From contig JAKLKR010000012.1 in NCBI GenBank assembly GCA_023150565.1, positions 1 through 52,352 on the forward strand: a stretch of 52,352 nucleotides of DNA, read 5' to 3'. Under the pieces are notes generated by a model, which saw only the letters and a list, made by a program, of their open reading frames with translations, was not told where the DNA came from and did no database searches. Positions 23,771 to 31,325 of the stretch are shown piece by piece (position 1 is the stretch's first letter; every line of letters begins with the position of its first letter). The position numbers and the translations under genes were made by a program. This stretch comes from Planctomycetota bacterium. Lineage in GTDB: Bacteria; Planctomycetota; UBA11346.

Positions 23771-26700
23771 ATGGACCAGTCCCTCGCCGACGAGTTCGTC
23801 ATCGAATCGAAGGAGCACCTCGACACCATCGAGGAGGACCTGCTTGCACTCGAGCGCCAGGCCGACAACCCGCCGCGGCCGCTGGTCGACAAGCTGTTCC
23901 GCGCCATGCACTCGATCAAAGGCGGCGCCGGCTTCATCGGCCTGAAGAACATCAACGCCCTCGCCCACCGCATGGAGACCCTGCTCTCGATGGTGCGTTC
24001 GGGCGATCTCAAGCCGCAGAAGCCGGTGATCGAGGTGCTGCTCGAAGGTTCCGACCGCATCGCGGTGATGCTCGACGATCTCAAGGCCAGCGACCGTGCC
24101 GAGGTCGGCGGGGTGATGGCCAAGCTCGACGGCCTGCTCGACGCCAAGGCCGCCCCGCAGGTGCAGAAGCAGATCGCCACCCCGGCCAAGATCCAGGTGC
24201 GCGAGACCAAGAAGCCGTTCGCCTTCCGCGTCAGCCAGTACGCCCTGCGCAGCCGCAAGGCCGAGAACTGCTTCCTGTTCGTGCTGCGCTTCGACCTCGA
24301 CCAGGTGGCCAAGGCGGGCGGGATGTCGCCGGTGGCGCTGGTGCGCGACCTGATGCGCGCCGGCGAGGTCATCGACGGCCATCTCTCCCCGCCGGAAAGC
24401 GACCTGCGCCAGGGGGTGCCGGGCAAACTCACCTATGACGTGCTGTTCGCCACCCCCATCCCCCAGGAGGTGATGGGCCAGCTGCTGCTCGACCGCATGA
24501 ACGTGCCCGACCTCAAGGTGGTGGCGGTCGAGGAGGCCGACGTGGTGGAGTCCGCATCGGCGGCCCCGGTGGCCCCGGTGGCCCCGGTGGCAGCGCCGGT
24601 TCCCGCCCCGGCCCCGGTCCAGAAGGCGGCGGCTCCGCCTCCGCCTCCGTCCCCGGTTCCGGCGCCGGTCCCCGTCGAATCCGCGGCTGCCGGCGGCACC
24701 ACGGCGTTCAAGCCCGCGGCCGAGGCGGAGACCAAGGGTGCGGCCCAGGCCCAGGCCCAGTCCTCCTCCGATGGCGGCGGCAAGGAGACCGTGCGCATCG
24801 GCGTCGACCTGCTCGACGAGCTGATGAACCTCGCCGGCGAGCTGGTGCTGGTGCGCAACCAGCAGCTGATGGTCGCGGACAAGGCCGACAGCACCCTGCG
24901 CGCGGCGGTGCAGCGCCTCAACCTGGTCGCCAGCGAGATGCAGGGCGCGATCATGCGCACGCGCATGCAGCCGATGGGCAACCTGTTCAACCGCTTCCCG
25001 CGCGTGGTGCGCGACCTCGGCGGCAAGCTCGGCAAGCAGATCGAGCTCAAGATCAACGGCAACGATGTCGAGGTCGACAAGACCATCCTGGAGTCGCTCG
25101 CCGACCCGCTCAAGCACCTGGTGCGCAATTCCTGCGACCACGGGGTCGAGACCCCGGACGTGCGCCAGGCGGCGGGCAAGAGCGCGGCCGGCACCGTGCA
25201 TCTGCGCGCCTACCACGAGGGTGGTCAGATCAATATCGAGGTCGCCGACGACGGCCGCGGGGTCAACTACGAGCGCGTGAAGAAGAAGGCGTTGGAGAAC
25301 CGCCTCAAGACCGAGGCCGAACTTGCGCGCATGAGCGACAAGGAGCTGGTCCAGCTGCTCTTCGCCCCCGGCTTCTCGACCGCCGAGCAGGTCACCGACG
25401 TGAGCGGCCGCGGGGTCGGCCTCGACGTGGTCAAGACCGCGATCGAGAAGCTCGGCGGCCAGCTCGAGGTCGAGACCGAGCCGGGCAAGGGCACCACCTT
25501 CCACCTGCGCCTGCCCCTGACCCTGGCGATCATCCCCTGCCTGGTGGTGGGGATGGGCGAATGGCGCTATGCCGTGCCCCAGGTCAACCTCGAGGAGCTG
25601 GTCTGCCTCTACGACGAGGAGGTGTCCTCCAAGGTCGAGGTGGCGCGCGACCAGGAGGTCTACCGCCTGCGCAACCACCTGCTGCCGCTGGTGCGCCTGG
25701 ACGAGCTGCTGGCGCAGTCGAAGCCCTTCGACCACCGCGCCCGCGCCGCCATCGCCGAGCGCCATGTGGCCAAGCGCAAGGAGCTGGCGGCCAAGGGCGG
25801 CACCCTCTCCTTCGTGGTGGTGAAGGTCGGGCTCAAGCGCTTCGGCCTGATCGTCGACCGCGTGATCGGCACCGAGGAGATCGTGGTCAAGCCGATGCAC
25901 CCGGCGGTCAAGCACCTCGGGGTGTATTCCGGCGCCACCGTGATGGGCGACGGGCGGGTGGCGCTGATCCTCGACATCGAAGGGGTGGCGCGCCACGCCG
26001 GGCTCGGCCTCGAGGGCGGCCGCGGCCCGCAGACCGAGGAGAAGTCCACCCACGAGATGGTCGCGGACGCGCACCAGATGCTGCTCTTCCGCTACGGCGA
26101 GCGCGAGCAGTACGCGGTGGCGCTGCCCTTGATCAAGCGCATCGAGCGCATCCTGGCCAAGGACATCGAACGGGTGGGCGAAAAGGAGTTCATCACCGTC
26201 GACGGCATCCCCACCGCCATCCTGCGCCTCGACCGCCTGCTCAGCGTGACCAAGGCGGCCGACAACGAGCGCATGTTCCTGCTCCTGCCCAAGCACACCA
26301 CCAAGCCCTGCGGGCTGCTGGTGTCGCAGCTGATCGACATCGAGCAGACCATGGTCGAGCTGAACACCAGCAGCCACAAGGAGGACGGCGTGCTCGGGAC
26401 CGCGGTGGTGCGCAAGCACCTCACCCTGTTCCCGGACATCTACCGCCTGATCGAGAAGTCGGACCCGAGCGAGAAGCCCAAGCAGCGCGAGGAGAAGCTG
26501 CGCGTGCTGCTGGCCGAGGACACCTCCTTCTTCCGCCAGCTGGTGCGCGGCTACCTGGAATCGGGCGGCTTCGAGGTGATGGCTGCCGAGAACGGCGCCA
26601 TCGCCCTCGACCTGTGGAACCAGCACGACTTCGACCTGCTGGTATCCGACCTCGAGATGCCGGTGATGCACGGCTGGGACCTGCTCAAGAACATCCGCAA

Positions 26701-26896
26701 GGGCACCCGCAACCCGCGGGTGCCGGCCCTGGCCCTGACCTCGCTGTCGAGCGAGGATTCGATCAGCCGCGCCCAGGCGGTGGGCTACGACCGCTACGAG
26801 ATCAAGATGGATCGCGGGCGCTTCCTGACCACCATCAACGAGATGCTGGACCGTGCCGGCAAGCGGCGCGGTTCCCTGATCGGAGCCGGCACATGA
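23771..26896 (+). CDS. cheA: CheA-type chemosensory histidine kinase with two CheW domains and a receiver
   Basis: The hybrid kinase of 1,041 residues contains an Hpt domain with phospho-accepting H47 (AMHSIKGGAGF). A P2-like domain (about 150-260) and an Ala/Pro linker (about 260-325) follow. The dimerisation helix pair starts near 338 (RIGVDLLDELMNLAGELVLVRNQQ). The ATPase has N-box LKHLVRNSCDHGVE (about 446) and G boxes VADDGRGVNY and GRGVGLDVV. A first CheW domain starts near 583 and a second near 768 (MLLFRYGEREQYAVALPLIK). The C-terminal receiver starts near 907 (LRVLLAEDTSFFRQL, Asp in SDLEMPVMHGW). Ordinary CheA has one CheW domain and no receiver. It phosphorylates CheB, CheY and probably the receiver-phosphatase of this cluster. 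It overlaps cheW by ATGA; ATG at 23771 follows GGACAG. Confidence 0.93.
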   Translation: MDQSLADEFVIESKEHLDTIEEDLLALERQADNPPRPLVDKLFRAMHSIKGGAGFIGLKNINALAHRMETLLSMVRSGDLKPQKPVIEVLLEGSDRIAVMLDDLKASDRAEVGGVMAKLDGLLDAKAAPQVQKQIATPAKIQVRETKKPFAFRVSQYALRSRKAENCFLFVLRFDLDQVAKAGGMSPVALVRDLMRAGEVIDGHLSPPESDLRQGVPGKLTYDVLFATPIPQEVMGQLLLDRMNVPDLKVVAVEEADVVESASAAPVAPVAPVAAPVPAPAPVQKAAAPPPPPSPVPAPVPVESAAAGGTTAFKPAAEAETKGAAQAQAQSSSDGGGKETVRIGVDLLDELMNLAGELVLVRNQQLMVADKADSTLRAAVQRLNLVASEMQGAIMRTRMQPMGNLFNRFPRVVRDLGGKLGKQIELKINGNDVEVDKTILESLADPLKHLVRNSCDHGVETPDVRQAAGKSAAGTVHLRAYHEGGQINIEVADDGRGVNYERVKKKALENRLKTEAELARMSDKELVQLLFAPGFSTAEQVTDVSGRGVGLDVVKTAIEKLGGQLEVETEPGKGTTFHLRLPLTLAIIPCLVVGMGEWRYAVPQVNLEELVCLYDEEVSSKVEVARDQEVYRLRNHLLPLVRLDELLAQSKPFDHRARAAIAERHVAKRKELAAKGGTLSFVVVKVGLKRFGLIVDRVIGTEEIVVKPMHPAVKHLGVYSGATVMGDGRVALILDIEGVARHAGLGLEGGRGPQTEEKSTHEMVADAHQMLLFRYGEREQYAVALPLIKRIERILAKDIERVGEKEFITVDGIPTAILRLDRLLSVTKAADNERMFLLLPKHTTKPCGLLVSQLIDIEQTMVELNTSSHKEDGVLGTAVVRKHLTLFPDIYRLIEKSDPSEKPKQREEKLRVLLAEDTSFFRQLVRGYLESGGFEVMAAENGAIALDLWNQHDFDLLVSDLEMPVMHGWDLLKNIRKGTRNPRVPALALTSLSSEDSISRAQAVGYDRYEIKMDRGRFLTTINEMLDRAGKRRGSLIGAGT

Positions 26897-27393
26897 GCAG
26901 CGTCGACGCCACCCTCACCGAGGCCGCCAAGGCCCGCGCCGCCGCCACCGCCGAGGCGGTGCAGGTGCGCCGCTACTGCTCGTTCTGGGTGGGCGGGCAT
27001 CTCTTCGGCATAGACATCCTCGAGGTCAAGGAGATCAACGCCGAGATCGCCTTCACCCCCATCTTCCACGCCCCCGGCCAGGTGCGCGGCTACGTCAACA
27101 TCCGCGGCCAGATCCATCTGGTGATCGACCCGCGCGAGCCCCTCGGCCTGCCGCCCGAGGAGAAGACCGACGGCAAGATGCTGCTGATCTTCAAGCCGTC
27201 GGTGGCCGAGGCCTCGGCCATGCTGGTGGACCGGGTCGGCGACATCATCGAGGTGCCCGAGGACCGCATCGAGGACGATGCCGACCAGAAGGTCCCCGGC
27301 CAGGGCGGCGAGCTGGCGACCGGCGTTTGCAAGCTCGACGGGCAGCTCATGGTGGTGCTCAACCCGCGCGGCTTCCTGTCGGTGGCGCGCTGA
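26893..27393 (+). CDS. cheW: CheW coupling protein
   Basis: The 166-residue scaffold protein links receptors to CheA. After a 25-residue Ala-rich lead it shows the CheW beta-barrel: CSFWVGGHLFGIDILEVKEINAE, the conserved VRGYVNIRGQIHLVIDPREPLGL, then MLVDRVGDIIEVPEDRIE and a final LMVVLNPRGFLS. Its start codon overlaps the cheA stop (ATGA), so translation is coupled. Since CheA here already carries two CheW domains, the separate CheW may build mixed arrays or connect to receptors encoded elsewhere; none is in the window. Confidence 0.94.
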   Translation: MSSVDATLTEAAKARAAATAEAVQVRRYCSFWVGGHLFGIDILEVKEINAEIAFTPIFHAPGQVRGYVNIRGQIHLVIDPREPLGLPPEEKTDGKMLLIFKPSVAEASAMLVDRVGDIIEVPEDRIEDDADQKVPGQGGELATGVCKLDGQLMVVLNPRGFLSVAR

Positions 27394-27452
27394 GCCGGGT
27401 TCTCCTCTGATCTCCGCCTTCCGGGTGCGGCCCACCCCCGTCCGAGACGACC

Positions 27453-28604
27453 ATGCCCGACCAGCCCATCCGCGTCCTGATCGTCGACGACAGCCGGGTG
27501 TTCCGCACCGCGGTGCGCGACTCCCTCTCAGGCGACCCCGAGATCCAGGTGGTGGGCTCGGAGCGCAACGGCGCCAAGGCGATCGAGTGGCTGCGCGCCA
27601 ACCCCGCCGACGTCATCACCCTCGACGTCGAGATGCCGGAGATGGACGGCATCGCCACCCTCAAGGCGCTGTCCGAGGCGGGCATCGACGCTGGGGTGAT
27701 CATGCTCAGCGCGCTCACCCGCGAGGGCGCCGAGCTGACCATCCAGGCGCTCACCCTGGGGGCGTTCGACTTCATCACCAAGCCCACCACCGAGGGCTAC
27801 GACGAGAACGTCGCCGCCTTGCGCCAGCAGCTTGGCACCCGTATCCGCGCCTGCGCGGCACGGCGCCGCATCGGCCGCGGCTCATCCTTCCTGCCGCCAT
27901 TGCGCCCGGGCTCCACCCCGCCGGCCCGCCCGGCGGTCCAGCCGGTCCCGGCGGTTCCGGCGCGGCCGGTCTCTGCCGTGCCGGCCCCGCCTCCGGCCCG
28001 GCCTGCCGCCGTCCCGGCCCGCACCGGCGCCGCCCAGGCGATCCTGGTCGGGGTCTCGACCGGCGGCCCCAAGGCGCTGATGCAGATGCTGCCGGCGCTG
28101 TGCCGGCGCACCCGCCTGCCCATACTCATCGTCCAGCACATGCCGCCCAAGTTCACCGCCAGCCTGGCGGAATCGCTGGCGCGCGCCTGCACCCACAAGG
28201 TGGTCGAGGCCCAGGACGGCATGGCGGTCGAGGACGGCTGGGCCTTCATCGCCCCCGGCGGCCGGCACATGGTGGTGCGGCGCAACGCCGGCGGGAAGGC
28301 CGAGGTGGGGATCAACGACCAGCCGCCGGAATGCGGCCTGCGTCCCGCCGCCGACCTGCTCTTCCGCTCCGCCGCCCCGGTGTTCGGCGCCAACGCGGTG
28401 GCGGTGGTGCTGACCGGCATGGGTTCCGACGGCACCAAGGGCCTGGCGCCGCTCAAGCGCGCCGGGGTGCCGGTGATCGTGCAGGACGAAGCCACCAGCG
28501 TGGTGTGGGGCATGCCCGGTTCGGTGGTCGCCGCCGGGCTCGCCGACCAGGTGCTGCCGCTCGACCAGATCCCCGAGGCGGTGGCGCGCGCCGCCGGACG
28601 CTGA
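27453..28604 (+). CDS. cheB: CheB protein-glutamate methylesterase
   Basis: The 383-residue protein has an N-terminal receiver (VLIVDDSRVFRTAVRD, phospho-Asp in ITLDVEMPEMDG, Lys in FITKP), a Pro/Ala-rich linker (about 150-190) and the CheB esterase domain. The catalytic Ser lies in GVSTGGPKAL, the His in VQHMPPKFTASLAESL and the Asp in LTGMGSDGTKGL. It removes methyl groups from chemoreceptors after phosphorylation by CheA, giving adaptation. No CheR methyltransferase is present in the window, so methylation must depend on a gene elsewhere, or CheB has another role. It lies 59 bp after cheW in the same direction. Confidence 0.94.
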   Translation: MPDQPIRVLIVDDSRVFRTAVRDSLSGDPEIQVVGSERNGAKAIEWLRANPADVITLDVEMPEMDGIATLKALSEAGIDAGVIMLSALTREGAELTIQALTLGAFDFITKPTTEGYDENVAALRQQLGTRIRACAARRRIGRGSSFLPPLRPGSTPPARPAVQPVPAVPARPVSAVPAPPPARPAAVPARTGAAQAILVGVSTGGPKALMQMLPALCRRTRLPILIVQHMPPKFTASLAESLARACTHKVVEAQDGMAVEDGWAFIAPGGRHMVVRRNAGGKAEVGINDQPPECGLRPAADLLFRSAAPVFGANAVAVVLTGMGSDGTKGLAPLKRAGVPVIVQDEATSVVWGMPGSVVAAGLADQVLPLDQIPEAVARAAGR

Positions 28605-28612
28605 CCGCGACC

Positions 28613-29596
28613 ATGGCCGCCGCCCGGTCCCCGGCGCGCAAGGACGAGGAGGCCTGGCGCGAGGCCGCCACGTGGGAGCGGCAGCCGCTCGATGAGGCGC
28701 TGCGCGCGCGCATCGCCGCCGCCTTTGCCCATCGCAGCAACCTGGTGGTCGCCGCCGCCGCGCGCGCCGCGCGTACGCACGGCCTGGCCGGGCTGCTGCC
28801 GGCGCTGCTGGAGGCCTGGGAGCGCCTGTTCCACGAACCGGTGCGGCGCGATCCCCGTTGTGAGGGCAAGCTCGCCCTGGCCGAGGCCCTGGCCGCGCTC
28901 GGGCACGCATCCCCCGCGACCTGGTTGCGCGGGGTGCGCCATGTGCAGGCCGAACCGGTGTGGGGCGGATCGGAGGACACCGCCGGACGCCTGCGCGTGC
29001 GCTGCGCCGAGGCCCTGGCCGGGCAGGGCAGCGGCGAGGCGTGGCCGGCCCTGGCGGATCTGCTCGCCGACCCCTTGCCGACGGTGCGAGCTGGCGCCGC
29101 CCAGGTGCTTGCCCAGGTCGGCGGCGAGCGCGCCGAGCTGCTGCTGCGCCTGCGCCTGCGCATCGGCGAACCGGAACGCGGCGAACTGGTGGGCGACTAC
29201 GCCTCGGCGCTGGTAGCGGCGGCCGGCGAACGCGCGCTGCCGGTGGTGGCCGAACTGCTTGCCGGCCATGACCCCGTGGAGGCCGACGCCGCCGCCCTGG
29301 CGCTGGGCGAGCACCGCGGTGCCGCCGCCCTGACCTTCCTCGAGGCGGCCTGGCGGCAGCCGCTCTATGCCGGCGACCGCCTCACCCTGCTCGCCGCCAT
29401 CGCCCAGCTGCGCTGCGCCGGCGCCGCCGCCCTGCTGCTGGAGGTGCTGGCGGACGCCACGGCGGACCAGGCGCGCGCCGCCCTCGCTGGCCTGCGCCTG
29501 CACCGCGACCGCCCCGAGGTGGTCGCGGGGGTCGAGCGGATCCTGGCGGAAAGCCCGGATCCCGCCCGCGATCGCGCCTGGCGCGAACCCGGATGA
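28613..29596 (+). CDS. HEAT-repeat protein in the chemosensory operon
   Basis: The 327-residue protein is made almost entirely of Ala/Leu-rich helix pairs, for example RLRVRCAEALAGQGSGEAWPALADLLADPLPTVRAGAAQVLAQVGG, which fit HEAT/PBS-lyase-type repeats of about 30 residues. At least six units can be counted from about 80 to 315. HEAT solenoids are binding scaffolds, and homologues sit in several chemosensory clusters of non-motile or gliding bacteria, where they may hold a receptor or an output protein. It starts 8 bp after cheB with no room for a promoter, so it belongs to the same operon. No signal peptide or membrane segment was seen. Partner unknown. Confidence 0.72.
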   Translation: MAAARSPARKDEEAWREAATWERQPLDEALRARIAAAFAHRSNLVVAAAARAARTHGLAGLLPALLEAWERLFHEPVRRDPRCEGKLALAEALAALGHASPATWLRGVRHVQAEPVWGGSEDTAGRLRVRCAEALAGQGSGEAWPALADLLADPLPTVRAGAAQVLAQVGGERAELLLRLRLRIGEPERGELVGDYASALVAAAGERALPVVAELLAGHDPVEADAAALALGEHRGAAALTFLEAAWRQPLYAGDRLTLLAAIAQLRCAGAAALLLEVLADATADQARAALAGLRLHRDRPEVVAGVERILAESPDPARDRAWREPG

Positions 29597-29655
29597 ACGA
29601 TCGCCTGCGCTTGTGGCCGGCAGTGGCCGGACCATGATCGCATGGGGGGTCGGGC

Positions 29656-30021
29656 ATGGGCAAGAAGGTGCTGATCGCGGACGACTCGGCGATGATGCGC
29701 AAGATCATCATGCGCGACCTCAAGGCCGCCGGCATGGTGGCCGAGGTGGTCGAGGCCAGTGACGGCGAGGAGGCCCTCGCCCTGTTTCAGGCCGGCGGCT
29801 TCCACCTCGTGCTCACCGACTGGAACATGCCGGCCATGGATGGCCTGACCCTGGTCAAACGCATCCGTGCCAGCGACAAGGCGGTGGGCATCGTGATGAT
29901 CACCACCAACGGCTCGCCTGAGAAGGCCAAGGAGGCCGCGCTCGCGGGCGCCAACAACCTGCTCGCCAAGCCGTTCAGCCCGCAGGCGCTCAAGGACAAG
30001 CTGGGAAAGTTCCTGGTTTGA
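29656..30021 (+). CDS. cheY: CheY-type single-domain response regulator
   Basis: The 121-residue protein is a stand-alone receiver: KKVLIADDSAMMRKIIMRD (acidic pair), phospho-Asp in LVLTDWNMPAMDG, Thr in MITTNGSPEKAKEA and Lys in LLAKPFSP. It has no output domain. The spelling DSAMMRKIIMRDLK and DWNMPAMDGL is that of true CheY proteins. Phosphorylated by CheA, it would bind a flagellar motor, a pilus motor or another target; none is encoded here. A G-rich GGGGGGTCGGG precedes the ATG. It is the last gene of the cluster, 59 bp after the HEAT-repeat gene, and CATGAT at 29633-29638 could provide an extra promoter. Confidence 0.92.
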   Translation: MGKKVLIADDSAMMRKIIMRDLKAAGMVAEVVEASDGEEALALFQAGGFHLVLTDWNMPAMDGLTLVKRIRASDKAVGIVMITTNGSPEKAKEAALAGANNLLAKPFSPQALKDKLGKFLV

Positions 30022-30061
30022 GAGAGAAGGAAGGAGTCGCATCTACTGAGCGTACAACTAG

Positions 30062-30270
30062 AGGTTGGTCCAAGCACGGTCCGCCCCGCCAGAAAGCCAT
30101 CCAGAGGGGATGGTCGCTCGGCGGATGCGCTCGGCCCCCTGGCCCGGCTGCGGTTTCGGCATCCATGATGCGTTCGGCGTAGAAGTTGGCGATCTTGCTG
30201 CTTTTTGAGATCGGCCCAGAAGCATTCGGCTGGGATGAGCTGAGGTGCGAACGGCAGGTCCGGCCGGCCC
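30062..30270 (-). pseudogene. remnant of an IS630-type transposase C-terminus
   Basis: On the minus strand one frame reads LPFAPQLIPAECFWADLKK, which matches the end of the DDE domain of IS630-family transposases (LPPYxPxLNPxExxWxxLK). It carries substitutions (N to I, E to C) in the normally conserved NPxE. After WADLKK the plausible continuation (IANFYAERIMDAE) lies in another frame, so there is a frameshift, and no N-terminal domain is found upstream. No terminal inverted repeats were recognised. The evidence is one short motif, so confidence is moderate to low. Confidence 0.4.
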
Positions 30271-30483
30271 CTTGGCCGACGCCGATCTACCTGGGAATGG
30301 TCCCTGACGGGTGCGTGAGCAGCCCCCAAGGACGCCCGTGTGTATGCACAGTGGTGATTGGTGCACAAGGGGTTGCGATATCGTCTGCGTTCATCCGCCG
30401 GGTGAATCGATGAACGGTGCTCGAGCTGTTGGCGTTGACCTGACGGACCATCAACTGTGCCCGCAAGACTCACTGGCCACTGC

Positions 30484-30535
30484 GGTTGATCAACCCTCGG
30501 GTTGTCACCTATGAAAAATAGGTAGTATCACCTAT
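30484..30535. promoter_or_regulatory. palindrome and alternating ACCTAT/ATAGGT units before satP
   Basis: GGTTGATCAACC (30484-30495) is a perfect 12-bp palindrome. It is followed by ACCTAT (30507-30512), ATAGGT (30518-30523) and ACCTAT (30530-30535), forming two nested dyads about 20 bases before the satP ATG at 30556. Several AT-rich hexamers here could act as -10 boxes. The layout suggests regulated transcription of the acetate transporter. Confidence 0.45.
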
Positions 30536-30555
30536 CCAACCACCCCGAGTGCCTC

Positions 30556-31131
30556 ATGTCCGCGTCCGCCGCCTCCCCGTCCGCCAATCCCGCCCCGCTC
30601 GGCCTGATGGGCTTCGGCATGACCACCGTCCTGCTCAACATCCACAACGCCGGCTTCTTCCCCATCAGTTCGATGATCCTGGCCATGGGCGCCTTCTATG
30701 GCGGCATCGCCCAGATCATCGCCGGCCTGATGGAGTACAAGAAAGGCAACACCTTCGCCTTCACCGCCTTCACCAGCTACGGTTCCTTCTGGCTGGTGCT
30801 GGTGGGGCTGATCCTGGCCCCGCGCTTCGGCCTGGCGGACAAGACCCCCGAGGCCTTCATGGGCTGGTTCCTGGTCATGTGGGGGGTGTTCACCCTCTTC
30901 CTGTTCATCGGCACCCTGCGCAAGAACCGCGCCCTGCAGGTCGTCTTCGGCTCGCTGGTGGTGCTGTTCGCCCTGCTCGCCGCCCGTGATTTCACCGGTT
31001 CCGAGCTGATCGGCCACATCGCCGGCTACGAAGGCATCTTCTGCGGCTGCTCGGCGATCTACCTGGCGATGGCCGAGGTGCTCAACGAGACCTATGGTCG
31101 CGAGGTCATGCCGATCGGGGCGATGGGTTGA
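30556..31131 (+). CDS. satP: acetate/succinate uptake transporter, AceTr (GPR1/FUN34/SatP) family
   Basis: The 191-residue membrane protein has the family signature [14 protein letters not shown] near its N-terminus and six hydrophobic segments: [87 protein letters not shown] and a last helix ending in [12 protein letters not shown]. These proteins form hexameric channels that carry acetate and related monocarboxylates with protons. It stands alone between the chemosensory cluster and rpsA. The dyads directly upstream point to specific regulation. Acetate uptake or release fits a fermentative or syntrophic metabolism together with the Hdr-Flx operon further on; that link is inference. Confidence 0.93.
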   Translation: MSASAASPSANPAPLGLMGFGMTTVLLNIHNAGFFPISSMILAMGAFYGGIAQIIAGLMEYKKGNTFAFTAFTSYGSFWLVLVGLILAPRFGLADKTPEAFMGWFLVMWGVFTLFLFIGTLRKNRALQVVFGSLVVLFALLAARDFTGSELIGHIAGYEGIFCGCSAIYLAMAEVLNETYGREVMPIGAMG

Positions 31132-31325
31132 CCGCGGCCGCGCGGCGTTAGCTTTCGCCTCCCTTCTGCCTGGCGGCGGAACAGCGGATGGTCCGCTGTC
31201 CCTGCCCGGTGGAACCCAGGCCCCGGTGGGGCCGCAACCCCCCGGCCCGCGCCGCCCCTTCCGTGGGCATCAGGTGCGCGGACCGGGTACCGGCGCCTTC
31301 CGGCGCCAGGAAAGCAGGAAATCCA

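Larger units (their letters stand above)
30022..30555. other. 534-bp gene-free region between cheY and satP
   Basis: No intact gene is visible. The minus strand holds a short transposase-like remnant (about 30062-30270). The right end holds dyads next to the satP start (30484-30535). The middle (30270-30480) shows no recognisable gene or repeat, and its composition is less GC-rich than the coding DNA around it. Confidence 0.5.

Noticed and set aside
24573..24700. Pro/Ala/Val tandem-like sequence inside cheA
   Set aside because: It is the flexible linker between the P2-like and dimerisation domains, a common low-complexity feature and not an independent repeat element.
23702..26671. Minus-strand open frame of 989 codons opposite cheA
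   Set aside because: Its composition (His, Leu, Val, Asp, Gly runs) is the mirror of a GC-rich coding strand, and the plus strand encodes an unambiguous CheA.
31128..31154. TTGACC followed by TAGCTT as an rpsA promoter
   Set aside because: The spacing is only about 15 bp and TTGACC includes the satP stop codon. It is possible but not strong enough to list.
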